Source: Ignavibacteria bacterium (GTDB lineage: Bacteria > Bacteroidota > Ignavibacteria > Kapaibacteriales > UBA2268). Taken from it: a stretch of DNA of 39,034 nucleotides. Under the pieces are notes generated by a model. The model saw only the letters and a list, made by a program, of their open reading frames with translations. It had not been told where the DNA came from and did no database searches. The first letter of the stretch is position 1, and each line of letters opens with the position of its first letter. Below are positions 16,102-25,351 of this stretch, piece after piece. Made by a program: the position numbers and the translations under genes. The stretch lies in assembly GCA_016844745.1 (NCBI GenBank), contig JAERMQ010000034.1:1-39034 (forward strand), in the 5' to 3' direction.

Positions 16102-16245
16102 TTCCATTATCGTATAAACCGACGAGAATGGAAATTAGGTGGTGATTTGGATTCAAGAATTGAACCTGTTGTTTTTGAAGAGAACCAGCCGGATTATAGC
16201 GGCTTTTTAGAAACTATTGTCAATACCGGAGTAGAGATAAATTAA
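16102..16245 (+). pseudogene. C-terminal fragment of an unrecognised gene
   Basis: After an in-frame stop at 16099 the frame is open for 47 codons to a TAA at 16243. It has protein-like composition, including RREWKLGGDLDSRIEPVVFE and FLETIVNTGVEIN, but no start codon or ribosome site. It is best read as the stranded 3' end of a gene whose front was replaced during insertion of the neighbouring TA modules. Family not recognised. Confidence 0.4.
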
Positions 16246-16376
16246 TGTTCTTAACTTTTTTCTAATCTAAATTCAGGAATTACTTCTGATTTCAATGACA
16301 AGGGCAGTCAGAAGGATTTTCCGAGTGTAAGGAATGTCCACCATAACTTTTATCCCAATTTTTGGCGATTTAATGT

Positions 16377-16988
16377 TTACTTTTTGTTATTATTTAAAGA
16401 TTCCATCAATTCATTTACAATATAAGAAGCTTTTTTAAAATCGCCATTCTTAAGAATAGGTGCGTTTATCACTAATATCTTATTTTCAATAATGGTTGTA
16501 GAAAAAAGTTGTATTTCGGTTGGTTTTTCTACTTTATCATTCAAATCACCTATTCGAAAATACCATATAAACCATTCTCTTAATTTTGATAATACCCATT
16601 GATTATTTGGATTTAATATTTTAATTTTTAATTCAGATTTAAAGTATTTTATTTCATAATCTGAATAATCAATAAGTAGCTGTTTTTGATCGTTTAAATT
16701 TACATTATTAAAATTCTTTTTATCATCATTTATTTTTAAGAGTGAAAATTGTATTATCTGATCATCTATTTTGACAAAATTCTGAGGCTTCATTTCAGTT
16801 ACCTTACGATTAATTGCGAAATTGATAGATATACTTGAATTTGAATAAATAATTTCTGTTGAGTTATTATTTTCAATAGTATTGATTTTCATTTCAATAA
16901 TTGAAAACGAGGTCTGTCCATAAAGGTTGGTAACAAAAAATCCTAAAATAATTGTCAATATTGTTATTTTCATAAAACTTGCACTCAT
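16377..16988 (-). CDS. Exported protein of unknown function
   Basis: The 203-residue protein begins with a signal peptide: KIT, a hydrophobic run (ILTIILGFFVTNLYG) and a likely cleavage before QTSF. The rest is Asn/Ile/Lys-rich with alternating strands, and suggests a small secreted or periplasmic beta-rich protein. No family is recognised. An internal ATG at 16973 would start at MKITIL and give a neater signal peptide; neither start has a strong ribosome site. It stands alone, converging on the first TA cluster. Confidence 0.65.
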   Translation of the reverse strand: MSASFMKITILTIILGFFVTNLYGQTSFSIIEMKINTIENNNSTEIIYSNSSISINFAINRKVTEMKPQNFVKIDDQIIQFSLLKINDDKKNFNNVNLNDQKQLLIDYSDYEIKYFKSELKIKILNPNNQWVLSKLREWFIWYFRIGDLNDKVEKPTEIQLFSTTIIENKILVINAPILKNGDFKKASYIVNELMESLNNNKK

Positions 16989-17290
16989 ATAACTTATTTA
17001 AACTCTCAATAAAAGTCAACAAAATTAACAAAAAAATTGAATTTTAACAAAATAAATTGTATAGAATTTTCTATTTCGTAAAACCCTCGAAATTCATAAT
17101 AATATCGAATCTTCAAATATTTAATTCAATAACAAAATAAAATTCAACCAATTCCTAAATTTTTCATTTGATGAAGAGCCTAATCTCTTTTTTATCACTT
17201 TTCCATCGTCTTCTTTTGTTTAAAATTTCGAAATGAAATTTCGAGTTACTTAACATAATTTTTTTCTTCCATCCTTAAATCCTAAAAATC
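16989..17290. other. AT-rich spacer
   Basis: About 300 bases with no gene. Nothing beyond homopolymer-rich AT sequence is seen; it lies between the symporter stop and the exported-protein start. Confidence 0.4.
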
Positions 17291-18712
17291 CTAATTCAGA
17301 CTATTCCCAATTCCTCTTTTCACAAATATCATACTCAAAATTACTGAAACTAATAATCCCGGCACAAGCGGTTCAAATTGAGTGAAAATCTGATAATTAA
17401 AAAATTCATAATGAGATGATAAATATGAAGCTATTGTCCATAATCCCGATGCTCCTGCTGATGCCAACATTAATATCAGGAATTTCTTTTCAGTGATTTT
17501 TATTTTATCAAAATATGTAAGCAGCATGGGCAGGAGTAACCCGGGAACGGCAATTGATGCGGTTTTGTATATCAATTCAACAGGCGAAGGGAGAGCCAGC
17601 GCCATAATTATTCCAACTAAAGATGTAATTAGTATTCCAATTCGTAGATAAAATGTTATTGATTTATCATCCTGCCTCTTTCCAAGAATTCGCGGAATTA
17701 TATCCTGACCGATAGTAGCTCCCGATACAAATGCATATCCATTCAATGCCGACATGATTGGAGCAAGCATAGCAGCAATAAATAATCCCTTCCAAACGGC
17801 AGGCAATACACTATCTGCAAGAGAAATATAAGCCATCATGGGTTGTTTCAAACTAAAGAAGGCTTTAGCATATAGTCCGGTAGTTAATGTGAAAAAATCG
17901 AATACACCCCAAAGAATTACCGAAATAAGTATTCCCCGGCTTGCAATCTTTGGAGTTTTAGCTGCGGAACATCTTTGATGGAAACCCGGGTCAATAAAGG
18001 TTTGAAGTGCAATGATATACCACGAAGCTATGAATTGCCATGAATGATTACCTGCTAAAGTTAAATGTGAGTTTGGAAGATTGCCGGAAAGAACTCCATA
18101 AGTTCCGAACTTTAAAACGGTGAAAATCAATAATACGGCAAAGCCAATATACATCAGTAGGAATTGTGCTACGTTTGCAAATACATCTGCTTTAAATCCG
18201 CCTGTAAATATATAAGCGGTTGATAATACCGAGCCTAATACAATGCAAATCCATAAATCCCATCCAAAGAAAATTTGCAATATTACACCCGTCATCAGGA
18301 TATAAGGTGCAGGAATAGTTATTAAAAGAACGATAACGGAAGCGAGAAATCCTGCTCGATTTCCAAATTTTCGTGATACTTGTTCGGCTATTGTGGTAAC
18401 ATTCAAATTCCGGATTTTTTTAGCAAAGTACAATGCGAAAATAACGGCTGCAATATAATATGGTAATCCCCAGCAGACCCATGCGGATATTCCATTGGTA
18501 TAGACAAATTCTCCGACTCCGAGTATATTACCATACCATGTCGATACTAAAGTTGCAACAAATAATGGTAAGGATAATCTCCTGCCTGCTAGAATAAATT
18601 GAACAGCTCCCGAACTGCCTTTTTCTTTATTCCGGGCTATAATGAAACCTATAAACAGGATTAATGCTCCATAACAAATTATCACAAAATAATCAAATAT
18701 AACAAGTTTCAT
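17291..18712 (-). CDS. Sodium:solute symporter (SSS family)
   Basis: The 473-residue inner-membrane protein has about a dozen hydrophobic segments and the SSS fold. Family marks include FILAGRRLSLPLFVATLVSTW near the start, NVTTIAEQVSRKFG, and GGFKADVFANVAQFLLMYIGF, which corresponds to the conserved middle motif. It should use the sodium gradient to import a small organic solute; sugar, carboxylate or amino acid cannot be told apart. The gene is divergent from the M48 protease gene, and its 5' end is partly duplicated on the other side of a MITE (18701-18741 versus 18881-18921). Confidence 0.88.
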   Translation of the reverse strand: MKLVIFDYFVIICYGALILFIGFIIARNKEKGSSGAVQFILAGRRLSLPLFVATLVSTWYGNILGVGEFVYTNGISAWVCWGLPYYIAAVIFALYFAKKIRNLNVTTIAEQVSRKFGNRAGFLASVIVLLITIPAPYILMTGVILQIFFGWDLWICIVLGSVLSTAYIFTGGFKADVFANVAQFLLMYIGFAVLLIFTVLKFGTYGVLSGNLPNSHLTLAGNHSWQFIASWYIIALQTFIDPGFHQRCSAAKTPKIASRGILISVILWGVFDFFTLTTGLYAKAFFSLKQPMMAYISLADSVLPAVWKGLFIAAMLAPIMSALNGYAFVSGATIGQDIIPRILGKRQDDKSITFYLRIGILITSLVGIIMALALPSPVELIYKTASIAVPGLLLPMLLTYFDKIKITEKKFLILMLASAGASGLWTIASYLSSHYEFFNYQIFTQFEPLVPGLLVSVILSMIFVKRGIGNSLN

Positions 18713-18921
18713 TTGTAATTTTCGGATTGGTTCATCATTTTAATAGAGGCTTTCTCAAAAGTTAAATTTCTGTCATTCTGAACTTGTTTCAGAATCCATA
18801 AAACTGCACTGGGAGTGGATTCTGAAACAAGTTCAGAATGACATTTCTCTGATTTCGAAACTTTTGAGACAGCTTCCAGCAACAAGTTACATTTATTATT
18901 TTTGGCTTGGTTCATCATTTC
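18701..18921. mobile_element. MITE (about 18747-18875) inside a 41-bp direct repeat
   Basis: The element runs from AGGCTTTCTCAAAAGTT (18747) to its inverted partner ending at 18875. A perfect 28-bp inverted core pairs 18771-18798 with 18816-18843. Outside it, 18701-18741 and 18881-18921 are direct copies (about 35 of 41 bases; 14 identical at the end). The left copy includes the symporter ATG. The ends resemble those at 28742, so the two belong to one non-autonomous family. A 69-residue frame across it is not a gene. Confidence 0.7.
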
Positions 18922-18945
18922 AAAATTACTTAAATTTCCATAAAT

Positions 18946-20229
18946 ATGATTAATTTTGAGTTTTTTTGGAGAAAGACTTTGAATATATATGCACTGATAA
19001 TTTTAATAACCATTATTATCGGCTTTGTGCTGGACACAATTTCGGATATTTTGAATCTTAGTTATCTTGGAAAACCGTTACCAAAGGAATTCGAAGGAGT
19101 ATTTGATTCGGAAAAATACCTGAAATCGCAGAGCTATACCCGAACCCAGACTTATTTTGGTTTTATTACATCAACATTCGATTTAGTAATTCTTTTGATA
19201 TTTTGGTTCGCGGGAGGCTTCGAATGGGTAAATCAATTAATCATCCCTTTATCCGATAGTATCATAATTCGGGGATTGATTTTCGCTGCCGTTTTGATGC
19301 TCGGAAACTTTGTTCTTGGGCTTCCTTTCGGGATTTATTCAACTTTTGTAATTGAAGAAAAGTTCGGATTTAACAAAACAACAGTGAAAACTTTTATTCT
19401 GGATATAATCAAATCAATGGCTCTCTCTGTGGTATTGGGAGGATTGGTATTATCTTTGATTCTGTATATCTTAATGCAAACCGGCAGTGAGGCTTGGCTA
19501 TATGGCTGGATTGCAGTAACGATTATAACATTAGTTATTCAATTTATTGCACCAACTTGGATAATGCCTCTCTTCAATAAATTCAAACCGCTTGATGATG
19601 GTGAATTAAAATCTGCAATACTGGATTATGCAGCTTCGGTTAAATTTGCATTAAAAAATATTTTTGTAATGGATGGTTCGAAGCGTTCAAGCAAATCGAA
19701 TGCTTTCTTCACAGGATTCGGGAAGAATAAAAGAATTGCCCTGTTTGATACTTTGATAGAAAAACATACGACCAGTGAACTCGTTGCAGTACTTGCCCAT
19801 GAAATAGGGCATTACAAAAAGAAACATATAATAACCGGTATGGTAATTTCAATCCTTCATTTCGGATTATTATTTTATTTGCTTTCAATATTCCTTAATG
19901 AGAAAGGGCTTTACGATGCATTCTTTATGACATCACAACCAATCTATGCCGGACTTGTATTTTTTGGTATGCTATATTCTCCCATTGAGATGCTCCTGGG
20001 AATAGCTATGAATATACTTTCGAGAAAGAATGAATTTGAAGCAGATAAATTTTCCGGAGATACAACCGGAAAGCCGGAAGAATTATGCTCGGCATTACTT
20101 AAAATGTCAGAACATAATTTATCCAATTTGAATCCGCACCCGTTTTATGTTTTCGTTAATTACTCACATCCCCCCGTTTTAATCCGGATTCAGGTTTTAC
20201 GAAGATTATTAGGGAGTTCTATAAATTAA
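18946..20229 (+). CDS. M48-family CAAX-type zinc metalloprotease (Ste24/HtpX relative)
   Basis: The 427-residue membrane protease has the zinc-binding HEIGH motif at 285-289 and the third ligand in NEFEADKFS near 362-370. Hydrophobic segments lie at about 15-30, 75-90, 108-130, 157-175, 185-205, 298-315 and 332-350, as in eukaryotic Ste24 and bacterial homologues. It carries the family N-terminal CAAX-protease region. In bacteria it probably degrades or processes membrane proteins. It is divergent from the symporter gene. All catalytic residues are present. Confidence 0.9.
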   Translation: MINFEFFWRKTLNIYALIILITIIIGFVLDTISDILNLSYLGKPLPKEFEGVFDSEKYLKSQSYTRTQTYFGFITSTFDLVILLIFWFAGGFEWVNQLIIPLSDSIIIRGLIFAAVLMLGNFVLGLPFGIYSTFVIEEKFGFNKTTVKTFILDIIKSMALSVVLGGLVLSLILYILMQTGSEAWLYGWIAVTIITLVIQFIAPTWIMPLFNKFKPLDDGELKSAILDYAASVKFALKNIFVMDGSKRSSKSNAFFTGFGKNKRIALFDTLIEKHTTSELVAVLAHEIGHYKKKHIITGMVISILHFGLLFYLLSIFLNEKGLYDAFFMTSQPIYAGLVFFGMLYSPIEMLLGIAMNILSRKNEFEADKFSGDTTGKPEELCSALLKMSEHNLSNLNPHPFYVFVNYSHPPVLIRIQVLRRLLGSSIN

Positions 20230-20237
20230 AGAATGTC

Positions 20238-20290
20238 ATTCTTCCATTTTAGATAGTTTTAACACAGCCTCGAATGCTGGAATGACAATT
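20238..20290. repeat. Remnant of the 28742-type MITE end
   Basis: The segment AACACAGCCTCGAATGCTGG (about 20263-20282), followed by AATGAC, matches the right end and target repeat of the element at 28742-28874. A facing GTCATTCTTCCA lies at the left. It reads as a shortened copy. Confidence 0.5.
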
Positions 20291-20541
20291 TTAGAACTTT
20301 CAATAAGTTATCAATGAATAAACATTGTTGATTTACAATAAATTATTTTTTAATGAATTTATTATTAAATTCTAATTATAATAAGTTAATAATGGAATAT
20401 ATTTAATGTAATTTATTAGCAAACTTAAAAATATTATTGACTCTATTGCATTTAAGTAAAATTGCATTATTTTTTTTCTTAATTTTGAATTTTTAGAAAT
20501 AGACAATATGTTTATTTATAATCGTTGATATTTTATAATAA
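20291..20541. other. AT-rich spacer upstream of the histidine kinase
   Basis: About 250 bases of very AT-rich DNA without genes. It should carry the promoter of the kinase; no certain box is visible. Confidence 0.35.
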
Positions 20542-21753
20542 ATGAAGCTGAATATGGATATATATAAAGAAATAGCCGAAAACTCCCGTGATGTTATTTT
20601 TTCAATTAATTCGAATTTTCAAATAACATATTGGAATACGGCTGCAGAAAACACTTTAGGTATGTCCAAAAACGAAGCTTTGGGAAAACCTTTCTTTGAA
20701 CAAATTGTTCCGGCAACTTATCATGAAGAATTGCGAAAAGGATTAGCTAATAATAATTCCGGGAAAGAATCTGTAATTTTTCAAAATATTCTGGAAATAT
20801 ATCTTAAGAAAAAAACCGGTGAATACATTCCTTTTGAACTTCAATTAAAGAAAATTTCGGATGAACCGGAATCTGAAATTCTATGTTTTGCCCGTGATGT
20901 CCGTCATCACATGGAAACAGAATCCGAACTTAATAAGCTTATAGAAGAAATGCAGGTTTCTAAAGATATAATCGAGCAAAATGCAAGTGAATTAATTTAT
21001 TTGAACCATAAATTAGAGGAATCCGAGCAACAGCTTCAGGAATTAAATACTGCTAAGGATAAATTCTTTTCTATAATTGCGCATGACCTTAGAAATCCAT
21101 TTCAGGGATTTCTGGGTTATTCCGAATTCCTTGCCAGGGATATCGAAAACCTGACAAAGGAAGAAATAATAGAATATGCCGGAAGTATGAATGAATCAGC
21201 ACGTCAACTATTTAAACTTCTGGAAAATCTTTTGCATTGGTCACGAATACAACGGGGAATGATAGAATTTAATCCCATTACATTAGACCTTTATAGCTGT
21301 GCTTCAATGAATATTGATATTATTTACCTGAAAGCTAAACAAAAAGGAATTAAATTAGAAAATATCATTCAACAGGATTTAAATGCCTTTGCCGATGTTA
21401 ATATGTTCAATACCGTTATGAGGAATCTTGTTTCAAATTCCGTGAAATTCACGCCATCAGGTGGGACAATCACAGTCGGAGCAAATATTCTGAATGAAAA
21501 TTTTATTGAAATTTTCGTCCGGGATACCGGTGTTGGAATGGATGAAAAGGCTTTAGGAAAGATATTCCATATAGATAGCCAGCATACGACAACCGGCACC
21601 GACCAGGAAACCGGTACAGGCTTAGGTTTAATTTTATGCAAAGACCTTGTGAATAAATGTGGCGGTGAAATTCGTGTTGAAAGCGAAGTTGGCAAAGGTT
21701 CTACTTTCTTCTTTACTTTGCCTGCAAAAGGGGAAGAAAATTCAGAAGAATAA
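20542..21753 (+). CDS. PAS-domain sensor histidine kinase
   Basis: The 403-residue protein lacks membrane segments, so it is a cytoplasmic sensor. A PAS domain spans about 5-120 (SRDVIFSINSNFQITYWN, then the FARDVRHHMETE exit). A coiled coil spans about 122-170. A HisKA domain has the phospho-acceptor His181 in FFSIIAHDLRNPFQG. A HATPase_c domain follows with N box NLVSNSVKFTP, G1 DTGVGMDEK and G2 GTGLGLILCKDL. No response regulator gene is adjacent, so the kinase is an orphan. The PAS ligand is unknown. There is no clear ribosome site. Confidence 0.92.
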   Translation: MKLNMDIYKEIAENSRDVIFSINSNFQITYWNTAAENTLGMSKNEALGKPFFEQIVPATYHEELRKGLANNNSGKESVIFQNILEIYLKKKTGEYIPFELQLKKISDEPESEILCFARDVRHHMETESELNKLIEEMQVSKDIIEQNASELIYLNHKLEESEQQLQELNTAKDKFFSIIAHDLRNPFQGFLGYSEFLARDIENLTKEEIIEYAGSMNESARQLFKLLENLLHWSRIQRGMIEFNPITLDLYSCASMNIDIIYLKAKQKGIKLENIIQQDLNAFADVNMFNTVMRNLVSNSVKFTPSGGTITVGANILNENFIEIFVRDTGVGMDEKALGKIFHIDSQHTTTGTDQETGTGLGLILCKDLVNKCGGEIRVESEVGKGSTFFFTLPAKGEENSEE

Positions 21754-21886
21754 TGGTTAATGGTCAATGAAAAATTGTCTGAACTTGGATTTTTAGGATT
21801 AAAGGATTTTAGGATTATAGGATTAAAAGAAAAAATGATGTTTAGGTTTTCCATTAACCATTGACCATTATCCATTAACCATTAAA
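21753..21886. repeat. Inverted-repeat element between kinase and thioesterase
   Basis: AATGGTTAATGGTCAATG at 21753 is inverted near 21851-21886 as CCATTAACCATTGACCATTA and a further copy. Between them GGATTTTAGGATTA-like units are repeated. It starts on the last base of the kinase gene. It is a small non-coding palindromic element, possibly acting as a terminator. Confidence 0.5.
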
Positions 21887-21895
21887 AATTGAATC

Positions 21896-22333
21896 ATGGT
21901 TCAGACAATAGTCTTAAATTTCAAACATTCCTATAAAGGTCGTGTGCAATTTCCCGATGTCGATTCATTCGGTATTGTGCATAATCTGCGGTATTTCTAT
22001 TGGCTGGAATATGCCCGAACTGATTACTTCAAGTCAATCGGTGTTAAAATAAATAAAGATTCATTCACAAAAGAATTCACCGTTAATGTTGTTCATGCCG
22101 AAATAGACTACTTTGCTCCCGCACGATTTGATGAAGAATGGGAAGTATTGACAAGGATAAGCAAGATTGGTTCGACTTCATTTACATTCGACAATATTAT
22201 TCGAATGAATGATGGAACAATACTTGCCAAAGCAAGCGCAGTGTTAGTCTATATTAATCCAAAATCATTAGAGCCGGAGCGTGTTCCGGATTGGCTTCGG
22301 ACATTAATTAATAATTTTGAAGATAATAAATAA
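21896..22333 (+). CDS. Acyl-CoA thioesterase, YbgC/4-hydroxybenzoyl-CoA thioesterase family
   Basis: The 145-residue protein has the hot-dog fold signature of the 4HBT family: QFPDVDSFGIVHNLRYFYWLEYAR, with the catalytic Asp (21 or 23) and the GIVHN loop, then HAEIDYFAPARFDEEWEV. It hydrolyses acyl-CoA or acyl-ACP thioesters; the substrate class is open. The N-terminal extension (about eight residues before YKGRV) suggests the true start could be slightly different. No Tol-Pal genes are adjacent, unlike typical ybgC. Confidence 0.85.
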   Translation: MVQTIVLNFKHSYKGRVQFPDVDSFGIVHNLRYFYWLEYARTDYFKSIGVKINKDSFTKEFTVNVVHAEIDYFAPARFDEEWEVLTRISKIGSTSFTFDNIIRMNDGTILAKASAVLVYINPKSLEPERVPDWLRTLINNFEDNK

Positions 22334-22410
22334 TTTAAATAATTTAATTGATTAAATTGCATTTTTGTAAAAGAAAATATTTATTATGAAAAATTAATTT
22401 TTTGCAGAAG

Positions 22411-22614
22411 ATGAAGAGTGAACCTCATATAGAAAAAGTCGTAACCATTACAGATAATAAGTCTGCCGGATACGATTTTGAATACTGGCAAACCAAGAGC
22501 TTCAGCGAAAGACTCGAAGCTTTGGAATTTTTAAGACAACAATACAGTAAATTTATCAATGCTCCCACAAGACTTCAAAGAGTTCTTACAATTGTTGAAC
22601 GAAAAAAAAGTTGA
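22411..22614 (+). CDS. Small protein preceding a nucleotidyltransferase, antitoxin-like pair member
   Basis: The 67-residue protein contains YDFEYWQTKSFSERLEALEF and ends in TRLQRVLTIVERKKS. In my recollection this pattern sits upstream of nucleotidyltransferase genes in many genomes. The ATG at 22411 is used; the frame is open back to a TTG at 22402. Its 3' end overlaps the next gene by 56 bases in another frame. This long overlap implies the two proteins evolve and are translated together. Function unknown; a TA or regulatory pair is possible. Confidence 0.65.
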   Translation: MKSEPHIEKVVTITDNKSAGYDFEYWQTKSFSERLEALEFLRQQYSKFINAPTRLQRVLTIVERKKS

Positions 22615-23014
22615 ATATTTAATTGTAGGAGGTTATGCAGTTGCTTTGCAAGGATATCCCAGATATACCGGCGATATTGATATATGGTTCAATCCCTTTT
22701 CTGATAATATACGAAAAGTATTGAATTCTATAATTGAATTCGGATTTTCCTCATTAAACATTACTGAAAAAGACCTTATTAAACCAAACACCGTTATTCA
22801 ATTTGGATTTCCACCTCTTCGAATTGATTTACTAAATGAACTTGATGGAGTGAATTTTGAAGTTTGTTATAAAAATAAGAATATCTTGTTATTGGATGAT
22901 TTGGAAATTAATCTTATTAACATTGAAGATTTAATCGTAAATAAAAAAGTAACCGGAAGACATAAGGATTTAGATGATATAGAACATTTATCCCAATTTC
23001 AGGAGAAAAAATGA
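22559..23014 (+). CDS. Nucleotidyltransferase (MNT/AbiEii-like)
   Basis: The 151-residue protein carries the minimal nucleotidyltransferase core: VEYLIVGGYAVALQGYPRY, then Asp39 and Asp41 in GDIDIWF, and a third acidic position near IDLLNELDG. A RHKDLDDIEHL C-terminal motif is typical of this small family. Such enzymes transfer NMP or AMP to RNA, tRNA or partner proteins, and several act in TA systems. It overlaps the preceding gene by 56 bases and the following lipoprotein gene by four. An alternative start further inside would remove the long overlap but cut the first helix. Confidence 0.82.
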   Translation: MLPQDFKEFLQLLNEKKVEYLIVGGYAVALQGYPRYTGDIDIWFNPFSDNIRKVLNSIIEFGFSSLNITEKDLIKPNTVIQFGFPPLRIDLLNELDGVNFEVCYKNKNILLLDDLEINLINIEDLIVNKKVTGRHKDLDDIEHLSQFQEKK

Positions 23015-24249
23015 AAAAATTTATTTTATTTAGTTTATTTAATTTATTTATTATTGTATCCTGCAAGGAAAATTCTCCGACCAATGATACTGGAACAATT
23101 AAAGGTAAAATTATTGATGCAAAAACCTTTATTCCGATTTCAGGAGCATTAGTAAGTACTGACCCGCCGTCTTCATCAGTTTTAAGTGATAGCGGGGGAA
23201 ATTTTACCCTGAACGATTTAAGCAACCATCTTTATAATATAAGTATTGAGAAGGAAGGATATTTGTCTAATCAAATAAGTGTCAATGTAATAACCGGCAA
23301 AGTTACAAATTGTATTGTACCAATGTCCGGTAAAGTAGACAATAATCATCCGCCCAATCAAATTACAAATTTAATCCCGGCAAATAATTCAACTATTAAT
23401 ACAACAACATGCAATTTATCATGGTCTTGCACCGACCCTGATAATGATAAATTAACTTATGATGTTTATATTGGCAATGATTACAATAATCTAAATAAGG
23501 TCTATTCCGGTTTGGGAACCTCCCAATATTCATTAAATGATTTGACAAATGTTACATATTATTGGTATATTGCAGCCAAAGATAATTACGGCGCTGAAAC
23601 GAAAAGTGAAACTATGATGTTCGAAGTTAATCTAAATAATCCTGATGAACCTTTTACTTATTTTCCATTTGATGGTACCATTAATGATAACTCTTCAAAT
23701 CATTGGGAGACTTCGAGTTATGGAACAAATTTTATTCAGGATAGATTTGGCGCACCGAATAAAGCAATAAATTTCAATGGAAATAGCAATATTACAATAC
23801 ATGACACAAAGGCATCGGATTATCAGGGCTACGACATAACAGTATCGGTTTGGATTAAGCCAAAAAGTTCCTGTATGAATGCACCCGAAACCCATATCGC
23901 ATTGGTTGCTGATAATAAGGCAAAATTATACTTCGGTATTACAAAAAAGAGGGAAATGGAGGTCTGGACTACTTCCAACAGATGGGTAGGATGTAAAGAA
24001 CCTATACCAAATGATACATGGACGCATGTCTCATTTGTACTCAACCAAAGTAAAGAATTTTGTTCGATTTATTTAAACGGAGAGCTTGCCGTATCAGGAG
24101 CTTTACCGAAGATTCAGACTAATCAATTAGTGAAAATTGAAATTGGCTCGAGGACATGGATTAACGACCATTATTGCGGTGGAATGGATGAACTTAGAGT
24201 TTACAGAAAAGCGCTAACTCTTGACCAAATAAAAGCATTAGCAAAATAA
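23011..24249 (+). CDS. Surface lipoprotein with regulatory-like, FnIII-like and LamG domains
   Basis: The 412-residue protein starts with a lipoprotein signal (MKKFILFSLFNLFIIVSC) with lipidated Cys18. Residues about 28-110 form a carboxypeptidase-regulatory-like beta sandwich (GTIKGKIIDAKTFIPISGAL). Residues about 115-205 are FnIII-like (ANNSTINTTTCNLSWSCTDP). Residues about 215-412 form a LamG/concanavalin-like sandwich ending in MDELRVYRKALTLDQIKALA. Likely a carbohydrate- or surface-binding protein on the outer membrane. It overlaps the nucleotidyltransferase by four bases, probably by chance of insertion. A paralogous C-terminal tail survives at 38688-38891. Confidence 0.82.
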   Translation: MKKFILFSLFNLFIIVSCKENSPTNDTGTIKGKIIDAKTFIPISGALVSTDPPSSSVLSDSGGNFTLNDLSNHLYNISIEKEGYLSNQISVNVITGKVTNCIVPMSGKVDNNHPPNQITNLIPANNSTINTTTCNLSWSCTDPDNDKLTYDVYIGNDYNNLNKVYSGLGTSQYSLNDLTNVTYYWYIAAKDNYGAETKSETMMFEVNLNNPDEPFTYFPFDGTINDNSSNHWETSSYGTNFIQDRFGAPNKAINFNGNSNITIHDTKASDYQGYDITVSVWIKPKSSCMNAPETHIALVADNKAKLYFGITKKREMEVWTTSNRWVGCKEPIPNDTWTHVSFVLNQSKEFCSIYLNGELAVSGALPKIQTNQLVKIEIGSRTWINDHYCGGMDELRVYRKALTLDQIKALAK

Positions 24250-24256
24250 ATAAAAT

Positions 24257-24322
24257 CCCTCCAGTCAGGAGTTCCTCTTGACTGGCAGTTTCAGCGTCAA
24301 TAGGAACTCTTGACGTTAGGGA
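24257..24322. repeat. Hairpin repeat copy A (GTCAAGAG family)
   Basis: An imperfect palindrome built from GGAGTTCCTCTTGAC and GTCAATAGGAACTCTTGAC arms lies directly after the LamG lipoprotein stop. Copies B (25352), C (26961) and a short D (38408) share the same arms. It can act as a bidirectional terminator but is probably also a dispersed repeat. Confidence 0.75.
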
Positions 24323-24444
24323 GAATGTTGAAAAAATAATCATTGTAATATTGTTTTATTTTTATTAAATTGTATAAATAATTGTTAAATGTCAGAATCC
24401 ACGTTATTCGGACTTATAAAAATTTATATTGAGAACTGTAGGAT

Positions 24445-25314
24445 ATGGCGGAATTTGTAGAAAAATATATAAACCCTTTTACTGATTACGGTTTCAAGAA
24501 ACTGTTTGGTGAGGAAATCAATAAGGATTTGCTTTTGGACTTCCTGAACGAATTGCTAAAAGAGGAGCAAGGGCAAATCAAAGATTTAACATATCTGAAA
24601 ACAGAGCATCTCGGAACTACCGATTTAGATAGAAGAGCAATATTTGACTTATATTGTGAAAATGAACGGGGCGAAAAATTCATTGTCGAAATGCAGAAGT
24701 CAAAGCAAAATTTTTTCAAGGACAGGACTGTGTACTATTCCACTTTTCCGATTCGCGAGCAGGCAAAACGACCTGATTGGAAATTTGAATTAAAGTCGGT
24801 CTATACCATTGCTATACTTGATTTTGTGTTTGAAGAGGATAAGAACGAACCTGATAAATTCAGATATGACGTTAAGCTGACAGACACAGAAACGAACAAG
24901 ATATTTTATGATAAATTGACATTTATATACTTGGAAATGCCTAAGTTCAAAAAGACGGTTGATGAGCTTGAAACACGATTTGATAAATGGTTGTATGTCA
25001 TTAGGAATTTGAATAGGCTCGATAGAATACCTGAAAAACTCCGAGAAAAGATATTTGAAAAAGTATTCGAGGCTGCCGAGATAGCGAAGTTCACATACGA
25101 GCAGGTACTTTTTTATGAGGATAGTTTGAAGCATTACTTAGATTTAAAAAACTCTTTGGATACGGCAAGAGAAGAAGGAGAGATAAAAGGGATTGAAAAG
25201 GGTAAAATCGAGAGAACAAAGGAAGTAGCAATTAAAGCTCGCAAGAAAGGTCTATCTGTAAAAGATATTTCCGAATTAACAGGATTAACTGAAGAAGAAA
25301 TAAATAAATTATAG
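24445..25314 (+). CDS. Rpn-family recombination-promoting nuclease / PD-(D/E)XK transposase-like protein
   Basis: The 289-residue protein fits the Rpn family. It begins YINPFTDYGFKKLFGEE and NKDLLLDFLNELL. The PD-(D/E)XK core follows as RRAIFDLYCENERGEKFIVEMQK, with the ExQ form of the catalytic motif. The C-terminus is a charged helix of GEIKGIEKGK-type repeats and an ISELTGLTEEEINKL tail. Rpn proteins are DNA endonucleases that raise recombination, and some act in phage defence. Full length. It is bracketed by hairpin copies A and B. Confidence 0.9.
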   Translation: MAEFVEKYINPFTDYGFKKLFGEEINKDLLLDFLNELLKEEQGQIKDLTYLKTEHLGTTDLDRRAIFDLYCENERGEKFIVEMQKSKQNFFKDRTVYYSTFPIREQAKRPDWKFELKSVYTIAILDFVFEEDKNEPDKFRYDVKLTDTETNKIFYDKLTFIYLEMPKFKKTVDELETRFDKWLYVIRNLNRLDRIPEKLREKIFEKVFEAAEIAKFTYEQVLFYEDSLKHYLDLKNSLDTAREEGEIKGIEKGKIERTKEVAIKARKKGLSVKDISELTGLTEEEINKL

Positions 25315-25351
25315 ATTGAATTTAATCATCAAAGTAGAGATGTCTCATAAT

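Noticed and set aside
18709..18918. A 69-residue minus-strand frame
   Set aside because: It spans the MITE and both direct repeats; the sequence is that of the inverted repeat, not a gene.
21369..21875. 168-residue minus-strand frame
   Set aside because: It runs antisense to the kinase ATPase domain and the repeat after it, with no family match.
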